NCBI GenBank assembly: GCA_027016055.1
Contig: JALWBF010000211.1
Location: 5,582-18,071 of the forward strand
Reading direction: 5' to 3'
Length of the DNA: 12,490 nt
Source: Archaeoglobaceae archaeon
GTDB taxonomy: Archaea; Halobacteriota; Archaeoglobi; Archaeoglobales; Archaeoglobaceae
Part shown: piece by piece, positions 4,960 to 10,831 of the stretch
How the letters are laid out: every line of letters begins with the position of its first letter
Numbering within the stretch: position 1 is the first letter of the stretch
Translations under genes and position numbers: made by a program
Notes under the pieces: generated by a model
Told to the model about the DNA's origin: nothing
Seen by the model: only the letters and a program-made list of their open reading frames with translations
Database searches by the model: none

Positions 4960-6108
4960 ATGTTTATAATTCCGGCAATAGCTCTGATAGCGACATCGCT
5001 AAGCCTTATATACGCCGTAGCGATCCTTCTGATCGTCGCGATCTTAGCCCATAAGAGGGATTATGTTTTGAGGGATGTATCCATACTCTCAGCACTCCTG
5101 CTCGCTTTAACGAAGCTCGGGCTTTCCAAGCCAATAGTTTTGGCATCCATGTTCATTCTGCTCGGACACAAATTCAAAAGAAACGCAATCTGGAACATAT
5201 TAATTTACACGATCTTGGGTTTTTCTTTTTTCATGTTTTACGACTGCGTTAATAGTTTAAATTGGAATATGGAATACATAGTTTTTCTATCCCTTATGGG
5301 CGGTCTTACCGCATCGCTGATCGAAAGCGTAAGCGGTAAAGAACTCGTCATTCTGTTAGCGGTCGCTACGGTCTATACGATCTTCCACATATATGCGATA
5401 AACGTCCCCTTGGATCAGCTTGCAGTTGCTTTTGCAATCTCTTTCTTTCTGAGTTTGCTCGCCACGAAATCCGGAGTTGCTGATGAAAGCGGGTTGCTGA
5501 GCGCAACTCTGATCGGAACCCTTACGATAGTTTTCTCCGACATAAGATTCTTCGTAATCCTACTTCTGTTCTACGGAATCGGATCAGCCGTGACGAAATA
5601 CAAGTATTCCGTAAAGCTTGCGAGGGGGATCGCTGAGCAAGCCGGGGGTGCGAGGGGTTATGCAAACGTGTTCAGCAACAGTCTTCCAGCCCTATTCTTC
5701 GTAATGAACTACGGAGTCTTTAAGTCCGATCTGTTCTTAACTGCTTTCGTCGCATCAATAGCGACGGCTTTGGGCGATACCATGGCAAGCGAAGTCGGGA
5801 AAACAGCTGAAAAAGTCTATCTGATTACGAACTTCAAGCGTGTAGAGCCGGGGGTCAGCGGTGGCGTTTCGATCGTAGGGGAAATAGCCGCTTTTATCGG
5901 ATGCATGATCGTATGCATCTCGGCTGTTTTGCTTAGAATCGTAAACTTCAAGCTCGCAACCATCGCTTTTTTAGCCGGATTTATCGGAGTTCACGTTGAC
6001 AGCATACTGGGCGCGACGTTGGAAAAAAGAGGATATTTGAATAATGCAGGCGTTAACTTCTTCGCTACTCTAAGCTCTGGACTGTTCTGCTATCTCCTCC
6101 TCAGATAG
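4960..6108 (+). CDS. DUF92 family integral membrane protein (TMEM19/VTE6-like, putative polyprenyl/phytyl-phosphate kinase)
   Basis: A 382-residue multi-pass membrane protein. The DUF92 domain covers roughly residues 155-382 and has the conserved signatures LGDTMASEVGK (271-281), GVSGGVSIVGE (298-308), VDSILGATLEKRG (346-358) and NNAGVNF (361-367). The first 150 residues add several hydrophobic helices. Plant and cyanobacterial DUF92 members (VTE6) act as phytyl-phosphate kinases using CTP or a similar donor, so a prenyl-phosphate substrate is plausible here. The gene diverges from the cis-prenyltransferase-like operon across only 35 bases, which supports a shared polyprenyl-phosphate theme. 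The ATG lies at leaderless distance from its TATA box. Its 3' end overlaps the convergent protease gene by 19 bases. Substrate specificity is inference. Confidence 0.88.
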   Translation: MFIIPAIALIATSLSLIYAVAILLIVAILAHKRDYVLRDVSILSALLLALTKLGLSKPIVLASMFILLGHKFKRNAIWNILIYTILGFSFFMFYDCVNSLNWNMEYIVFLSLMGGLTASLIESVSGKELVILLAVATVYTIFHIYAINVPLDQLAVAFAISFFLSLLATKSGVADESGLLSATLIGTLTIVFSDIRFFVILLLFYGIGSAVTKYKYSVKLARGIAEQAGGARGYANVFSNSLPALFFVMNYGVFKSDLFLTAFVASIATALGDTMASEVGKTAEKVYLITNFKRVEPGVSGGVSIVGEIAAFIGCMIVCISAVLLRIVNFKLATIAFLAGFIGVHVDSILGATLEKRGYLNNAGVNFFATLSSGLFCYLLLR

Positions 6109-7907
6109 AATGCCAAAGCCAACGCTGCAAGTCCCGAAGCTATGCCGAAGCCCGGAATTTCGATGTTCGAAATCTGGTGGATGCGGTGGTAAGCGTGGAC
6201 TTCCTCTTCCGGCGTTATCGGCGGGGCTTCAACCTTAACGAGCTCCTTTTCAGGATAGACCTTCGCAACTACCAATATCAGCTTCGCGAGCCTTTCCGAT
6301 AGTTTGTAGTATGAAATCGCTAAAGCCATGTCCTTCTGCGTTTCAGCGAATTCGTAGTATGCTGTGGGCAATATGGGAGTTACAGCCTTCTCAGCTTCAG
6401 CCAAAGCAGCTTCAGCGGACTTCTTTGCTGATTCAAGCTTATCCTTGAGCATTTCATCGCTCACAACACCTATGAACTCGATGGACAAGCTAGCCTTCGT
6501 AATGGCATCTATGCATGTTATAGCCGAACCCGCATAGAATCCCATGTCGAACTGTCTTCTTGCAAGATCTATCGTATCCTCCGCACTGCTTATCAGGTTC
6601 GAATATCCGCCTATCGATCTCGCATAGACTATGAGGGATTCCGCTTCTCTGAAGTAAAACTCAGCCCTCTTCTTCAGTTCTTTTCTATTTATCGGAATAT
6701 CCTCCTTTATAGTTTTCAACAGCGAAAGCCAGACCTTCGCGCTTTCAACCCTCTCCTTGGCTAAGGCTAAGTAGTTCAAAGCTGTATCGAAGTCTCCGCA
6801 CGTTTTCGCATCGAACAGATATTCCTCAGCCCATGCTATCCTTTCCTCAGCTGCTCCGACGATCTGAAAAGATTCCACCCCCAAGTTCCTGATGCTCTTG
6901 AGGTATTTTACCATATCATCTATCTCCTTGCTTACGTTGTCGAATTCTCTGCTGAGATCATCGTAGTTGTTGATCGTATAGCGGTAGTATAGGTATCTAA
7001 GCCTTATCTCGGCTTGGAAGTATTTCGATGTTGCTGTGTAGTAGTATCCTTCATCATAATATTTGTCCGCTTCGCGAATTATCTGAATCGCCTCCTGAGG
7101 TTCCGTGAACTTCTTAACTATATTGAGCAGATGCATGGTTCTGTTCTTCATGTTTATTGCGAGTATCTTTAGCAGATCCGAATACTTCGAGATGTTAAAA
7201 GACGGCTTCGGCTTTTTGATCGTGTAACCGGTGTAATACCACAAAGCCTGCTCTATAGTGCTGACTTCGATAACCTTAACTCCGAGCTTCTTACCCATCT
7301 CCACGAGATCCACGGGCTTCATCTTGGTAGTGATGATCAGGAAAGGACCCTGCCTCTTCTCAACCCTTTCTTGGACATAAACTATCCTCTGACCCTTCGG
7401 AATCAGGAATATCTTTGCTCCAGCCTTCGCCGCAGCTTCGAGCTTATAGGGAATTCCGCCAACGGGTCCGATGAATCCGTCCGGATAGATCATTCCCGTC
7501 ATAAATACGTCCTTTCTGAGCTTTAGGTTCTTCAATCCGGCGATGGTTGCTATGGTCATAACGGCTCCAGCCGAAGGACCTCCAACTATCGGTGCGTCCG
7601 CTTTTATCTCGTAGAAGAAGTCGTATTTTGTGAAGTCAATCCCGAGCAGATCGCAAGCGGTCAAAGCTGCGAGCTGAGCGCTGCCCTGCATGTCTATTTC
7701 GGTGTAGGGCACTATGGAAACGAAGACCTTTCCCGTTCCGGGCGTAATTATCACCGTGATGTTTATAACAGCTCCTTCGGGTTTTTCACCTGTTTTAACC
7801 GCGACAGCTTTAATATTGACGACTCTGGCGTTTAAGAATTGTCCTTTTGCCGGAATCAGAGAGATCATCAGCGTTAGGATCAGCGCGAGGGAAAGCAATC
7901 GACGCAT
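6090..7907 (-). CDS. Secreted Lon-like S16 serine protease with PGF-CTERM-type surface anchor
   Basis: A 605-residue exported protein. Residues 1-22 form a signal peptide (RR then a hydrophobic core ending IPAKGQ). Residues about 25-235 are a Lon-type proteolytic domain: the Ser of APIVGGPSAGAVM (Ser112) and the Lys of PVGGIPYKLEAAAKAG (Lys155) match the Ser/Lys dyad of family S16. No AAA+ ATPase domain is present, so proteolysis would be ATP-independent. Residues about 240-570 are mostly helical, with repeated Tyr/Ala-rich helix pairs (SKYFQAEIRLRYLYYR, ALNYLALAKERVESAKVWL) resembling TPR-like repeats. The tail has PGFG (585-588), a hydrophobic helix and a final RRR, the pattern of PGF-CTERM signals processed by archaeosortase. 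It lies 57 bases after rpoD and may be cotranscribed. The target is unknown; a role in cell-surface quality control is inference. Confidence 0.88.
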   Translation of the reverse strand: MRRLLSLALILTLMISLIPAKGQFLNARVVNIKAVAVKTGEKPEGAVINITVIITPGTGKVFVSIVPYTEIDMQGSAQLAALTACDLLGIDFTKYDFFYEIKADAPIVGGPSAGAVMTIATIAGLKNLKLRKDVFMTGMIYPDGFIGPVGGIPYKLEAAAKAGAKIFLIPKGQRIVYVQERVEKRQGPFLIITTKMKPVDLVEMGKKLGVKVIEVSTIEQALWYYTGYTIKKPKPSFNISKYSDLLKILAINMKNRTMHLLNIVKKFTEPQEAIQIIREADKYYDEGYYYTATSKYFQAEIRLRYLYYRYTINNYDDLSREFDNVSKEIDDMVKYLKSIRNLGVESFQIVGAAEERIAWAEEYLFDAKTCGDFDTALNYLALAKERVESAKVWLSLLKTIKEDIPINRKELKKRAEFYFREAESLIVYARSIGGYSNLISSAEDTIDLARRQFDMGFYAGSAITCIDAITKASLSIEFIGVVSDEMLKDKLESAKKSAEAALAEAEKAVTPILPTAYYEFAETQKDMALAISYYKLSERLAKLILVVAKVYPEKELVKVEAPPITPEEEVHAYHRIHQISNIEIPGFGIASGLAALALAFYLRRR

Positions 7908-7926
7908 AGCTGAATTTTATTGGAAT

Positions 7927-7936
7927 AAAACAAAAA
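7927..7936 (-). terminator. Possible oligo-T terminator after rpoD
   Basis: On the minus strand TTTTTGTTTT lies about 28 bases after the rpoD stop. Archaeal RNA polymerase terminates at such T-runs without a hairpin. The same stretch could instead form part of a weak promoter for the protease gene; no good TATA box or SD is visible for that gene. Confidence 0.3.
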
Positions 7937-7963
7937 TCTTTTGGAGGTTTGATGCAGACTAAA

Positions 7964-8752
7964 TTAAATCAGGGTTTCGATGATGCTGTTCATCTCCTCA
8001 GCCTTCTCCTTCAAAATCTCCAAAGCCTTCCTCATCACGGTTTTAACTGGCAGAGCTCCGGTTCCTTCGACCGTGAATAGGTAGTTGTTCGTGTCCAAAA
8101 CTTCTATCGCGTTTTCCTCGCAGTTCTTAACACATTCCATGCACATCGAGCATGCCAAGATGTTTTCTACAGCTATTTTGTCATTCTCAACCTTCAAAAC
8201 CTTTCTCGGACAGACTTCAACGCATTTACCGCATTTATCGCAGTTATCCTTGATCACTATTTCCGGAATGATCTTGTAAAAGCATACGGAAACCGGCTGG
8301 AATTTTGCGTGCTCTTTTCCGGTTCCCAACCTTGCAACCGCTTCGATCATCAACTGCTGTCCTTCGTATAGCTCTATAATCGGTATATTATCGAAGACTG
8401 GCTTAACTTCCGGATCGTCGGAAATCAAATCGCCGGAATATACGATCTTTGGCCCCTCAACGTTCAGCCTGAAAGAAACTTGGCAGTTCGGACAGCCTTC
8501 GCCTCCGCAACTGCATTTATCTGGAAGATTGAATCTTTCTAAATCGGTTTTGATCGGAATCAAACCGATTCTGTGGGCTATGATTTCGTCATACAAGAAT
8601 GATGTGTTCATGTAGAAATCCACATAGTCTACAGCCATCGTAGGAACCAAGCTCTTCATGGCTCTCCTGAACGAATTTGCCAGAGCTATTGGAGCATCGT
8701 AAAGTATAAACTTAACCTTAAATTCGCTTTCCTCAAGTATCTCGATTTTCAT
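7964..8752 (-). CDS. rpoD: DNA-directed RNA polymerase subunit D (Rpo3) with two ferredoxin-type cluster motifs
   Basis: A 262-residue homologue of bacterial alpha NTD/eukaryal Rpb3 that pairs with subunit L to start RNA polymerase assembly. The N-terminal dimerisation part shows NSFRRAMKSLVPTMAVDYV and HRIGLIPI. A Cys cluster C80-x-C82-x4-C87-xx-C90 lies in the insert. The ferredoxin-like domain has C171xxC174xxC177xxxC181P and C201xxC204xxC207xxxC211, enough for two [4Fe-4S] clusters, as described for Methanosarcina. I choose ATG 8752: a TATA box (8775-8782) lies 26 bases upstream, and the longer GTG start at 8764 would fall within the promoter. It follows rps11 after 51 bases and can thus be transcribed both with the operon and from its own promoter. 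Confidence 0.97.
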   Translation of the reverse strand: MKIEILEESEFKVKFILYDAPIALANSFRRAMKSLVPTMAVDYVDFYMNTSFLYDEIIAHRIGLIPIKTDLERFNLPDKCSCGGEGCPNCQVSFRLNVEGPKIVYSGDLISDDPEVKPVFDNIPIIELYEGQQLMIEAVARLGTGKEHAKFQPVSVCFYKIIPEIVIKDNCDKCGKCVEVCPRKVLKVENDKIAVENILACSMCMECVKNCEENAIEVLDTNNYLFTVEGTGALPVKTVMRKALEILKEKAEEMNSIIETLI

Positions 8753-8774
8753 AGCTATACCCACACGAACTCTT

Positions 8775-8782
8775 TATTTAAA
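8775..8782 (-). promoter_or_regulatory. Internal promoter TATA box for rpoD
   Basis: The minus strand reads CTTTTAAATAAAG in the 51-base gap after rps11; the core TTTAAATA is centred 26 bases before ATG 8752, giving a leaderless rpoD mRNA. Confidence 0.5.
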
Positions 8783-8803
8783 AGTTTGGTGGAAAATAGG
8801 AGG

Positions 8804-9205
8804 TTAAACTCTCCTACCCCTCTTACCGCCCGGCGGTCTTGTGCCGTCGTGCGGAATCGGCGTAACGTCCTCGATCCTTCCGATCTTAAGTCCAGCTCTC
8901 GCCAAAGCTCTTATCGCCGCTTGAGCACCGGGACCGGGAGTTGTGTGCTTGTTTCCACCCGGTGCACGAACCTTTATGTGAACGCCCTCGATTCCCTTCT
9001 CCTTGGCAATTTCAGCAGCCCTAAGAGCGGCTTGCATAGCCGTGTAAGGGTTTCCTTCATCCCTATCGGCTTTTACGATCATTCCACCGCTAATCCTCGC
9101 AATAGTCTCGCTACCGGTTATATCTGTGATCGTGATTATTGTGTTGTTGTAACTGCTAAATATGTGAGCAATACCCCACCTACCCTTTTTCTTCTTCTCA
9201 GCCAT
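8804..9205 (-). CDS. rps11: Small ribosomal subunit protein uS11
   Basis: A 133-residue S11, a platform protein of the 30S subunit near the 3' end of 16S rRNA and the mRNA exit. Characteristic stretches are GIAHIFSSYNNTIITITD, ISGGMIVKADRDE, PYTAMQAALRAAE, KVRAPGGNKHTTPGPGAQAA and the C-terminal DVTPIPHDGTRPPGGKRGRR, the archaeal/eukaryal form. The start is secured by AGGAGGTG six bases before the ATG. It lies 12 bases after rps4 in the operon. Confidence 0.98.
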   Translation of the reverse strand: MAEKKKKGRWGIAHIFSSYNNTIITITDITGSETIARISGGMIVKADRDEGNPYTAMQAALRAAEIAKEKGIEGVHIKVRAPGGNKHTTPGPGAQAAIRALARAGLKIGRIEDVTPIPHDGTRPPGGKRGRRV

Positions 9206-9217
9206 AAATTACACCTC

Positions 9218-9748
9218 CTAAGCAACTTCTACCCCTTCAGATTTCTTAGCGAAAGGAGAGTTCGGATAGTATCCGATTTTGCTTTCCTCATCCTTCTCGA
9301 CGATGTAGCTCGGAGCCGTAACCCTTCTGCCGTCTATCGCTATGTGCCCGTGGGTTATGAGCTGTCTCGCCTGCTTAATAGTCCTCGCAAGACCCAGTCT
9401 GTAAACCAGCGTCTGCAACCTTCTCTCCAAGAAGTCTTCAACCGTAAGATTAAGAATGTCATCGAGCGTTGCGTTCTCATCGAGCACACCCATCCTTGCG
9501 AGCCTCTTGATTACAGCCTGTGCCTTAGCCCTTGCATATTCACCCTCTTTGCCCGGAAGATTTATCTTACCCAGTAGATCCCTTGCAACCCTTCTGTATT
9601 TTCTCAGGATGTTCTGGAACCTCCAAAGTTCTCTCTTATTCCTCAGCCCATATTTGATTACGAGCTGAGCCTCCCTTTCAAGCCTCGCTTTATCCCAGGG
9701 ATGAGGAGGAGTAACGTATTTCTTCCTATGCCTTTTCGGATCGCCCAT
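9218..9748 (-). CDS. rps4: Small ribosomal subunit protein uS4
   Basis: A 176-residue archaeal S4, a primary 16S rRNA binder that nucleates 30S body assembly. The N-terminus MGDPKRHRKKYVTPPHPWDK and GLRNKRELWRFQNILRKYRR are typical of archaeal/eukaryal uS4 (rpS9). The S4 RNA-binding domain spans about residues 107-155 (LERRLQTLVYRLGLARTIKQ, then ARQLITHGHIAIDGRRV). A GAGGTGATC ribosome binding site precedes ATG 9748. It sits 9 bases after rps13. Confidence 0.98.
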   Translation of the reverse strand: MGDPKRHRKKYVTPPHPWDKARLEREAQLVIKYGLRNKRELWRFQNILRKYRRVARDLLGKINLPGKEGEYARAKAQAVIKRLARMGVLDENATLDDILNLTVEDFLERRLQTLVYRLGLARTIKQARQLITHGHIAIDGRRVTAPSYIVEKDEESKIGYYPNSPFAKKSEGVEVA

Positions 9749-9757
9749 TCGATCACC

Positions 9758-10204
9758 TCACTTCTTCTTTCTAACAACTCCAACCGTCATACCCTTCCTG
9801 CCAGTAGATCTCGTTCTCTGCCCTCTAACCTTCTTACCTTTGGCATGCCTTATTCCTCTGTAGCACTTGATTCTGATCAGTCTCTCGATATCTATCATCC
9901 TCGCGAAGTCCACATCCTTTGCAAGCAGATGTAAGTCTTTGCCTGAATAGGGATCTTTCCTCCTGTTGAACATCCAAGACGGGATGTGCTGTTCAAGTTC
10001 CTCCTCAACGAACTTCCTAAGCCTCTCTATCGTTTCATCATCAAGCTCACCAAGCTTTTTACGTGCATCCAAGCCCAATGCATTGACTATAGCCCTCGCC
10101 ATCCTTAAGCCGATCCCCTTTATGCCGGTGAGAGCCATCATTACGCTCTTATTACCATCCAAATCCGTATCCGCAATCCTGACAATATGCTTGAACTCCG
10201 TCAT
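9758..10204 (-). CDS. rps13: Small ribosomal subunit protein uS13
   Basis: A 148-residue S13, located in the 30S head, where it contacts the P-site tRNA and the large subunit. Marks: FKHIVRIADTDLDGNKSVMM, the helix-hairpin-helix-like LTGIKGIGLRMARAIVNALG, IPSWMFNRRKDPYSGKDLHL, RLIRIKCYRGIRHAKG and a basic tail RTRSTGRKG...VRKKK. First gene of the rps13-rps4-rps11-rpoD cluster. The start has GGTGATG just upstream, and a strong TATA box at 10239-10247 predicts a short leader of about 13 bases carrying that SD. Confidence 0.98.
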   Translation of the reverse strand: MTEFKHIVRIADTDLDGNKSVMMALTGIKGIGLRMARAIVNALGLDARKKLGELDDETIERLRKFVEEELEQHIPSWMFNRRKDPYSGKDLHLLAKDVDFARMIDIERLIRIKCYRGIRHAKGKKVRGQRTRSTGRKGMTVGVVRKKK

Positions 10205-10238
10205 TTCATCACCGCTAAGAGAACCGAATATTAAAACG

Positions 10239-10247
10239 ATATTTAAA
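10239..10247 (-). promoter_or_regulatory. Promoter (TATA box) of the rps13 operon
   Basis: The minus strand reads AACCTTTAAATATCG; TTTAAATAT is centred about 39 bases before ATG 10204. Initiation about 26 bases downstream leaves a 13-base leader with the GGTGATG SD. This is one of the clearest promoters in the window. Confidence 0.6.
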
Positions 10248-10297
10248 GGTTGTTGCTCGATGCGGAGGGAAAAGTTGAGCTAGCTATATGTTCGTTT

Positions 10298-10831
10298 TTA
10301 TAAAAGTCTAAAAATTCTGTTGGACGATACCGCATAAATCTCGACGTTCAATTTTTTAGCCTCGGAAATTACGTCTTCCTTGATTCTCTCATCCGAAACT
10401 CCGAAGACTATCCTGAGCCTTCTCCCCGTTAATATCGGACTCTGGATTATCTTACTCCAAAGCTTTCTTATCTTCTTCAGCTTTCTGAGCAACCTTCTTT
10501 GATCCGTCTCGATCTCAACGAAGATAACTTCTTCATCCTTAACTATTACAGCATCCGGTCTATATCCGATTTTTGAGAGTTTAGTCTGCTCGGATTCTAA
10601 ATAGCAAGTCCCTCCATCTTTCATCAGCTCTTCGATTAGCTTAACCTTTGCGGAGTAGTGATCTAACCCTTCCGTGCTCTTTCTCCTAAAGCTTTCGAGC
10701 TCCCCAATGGCTATCTTTATCTCTTCAATCGCCCTTTCAATCGATTTGAAGTTCAATAACCTGTTTAATTCTTCAAGCTTTTCGACTATCCCTTCGAGCT
10801 CCCTCCTTAATCTTTCATTATCTCCCTGCAT
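10298..10831 (-). CDS. Coiled-coil protein with PD-(D/E)XK-like domain, coupled to mutS
   Basis: A 177-residue protein not matched to a named family. Residues 3-50 are a charged helix with leucine/isoleucine heptads (ERLRRELEGIVEKLEELNRL, IERAIEEIKIAIGELE), predicted to form a coiled coil. Residues about 58-177 look like a restriction-endonuclease fold: helix YSAKVKLIEELMKDG, then RPDAVIV (Asp93), then EVIFVEIET (Glu106, Glu108), then a basic helix RRLLRKLKKIRKLW and the strands LRIVFGVS and VEIYAVSS. The order PD...ExE-T matches PD-(D/E)XK proteins, but the catalytic lysine position is Glu108, so nuclease activity is doubtful. ATG 10831 lies inside the end of mutS (25-base overlap), indicating coupled translation. 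A mismatch-repair role is inferred from position only. Confidence 0.65.
   Translation of the reverse strand: MQGDNERLRRELEGIVEKLEELNRLLNFKSIERAIEEIKIAIGELESFRRKSTEGLDHYSAKVKLIEELMKDGGTCYLESEQTKLSKIGYRPDAVIVKDEEVIFVEIETDQRRLLRKLKKIRKLWSKIIQSPILTGRRLRIVFGVSDERIKEDVISEAKKLNVEIYAVSSNRIFRLL

Noticed and set aside
8753..8764. GTG 8764 as the start of rpoD
   Set aside because: It would lie only about 14 bases from the TATA box; ATG 8752 fits the promoter and the usual N-terminus (MKIEILEE).
8786..9577. Long + strand open frame of 263 codons
   Set aside because: It is entirely antisense to rps11 and rps4, which are certain. The composition (Ser/Arg/Leu-rich, no domain) is typical of a mirrored frame over highly biased ribosomal genes, and there is no SD or TATA box.
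10205..10297. Possible small gene or ribosomal autoregulatory structure between the mutS-linked ORF and rps13
   Set aside because: The 93 bases hold only the rps13 promoter and a short TAGCTA palindrome; the predicted 13-base leader is too short for a ribosomal-protein-binding structure.
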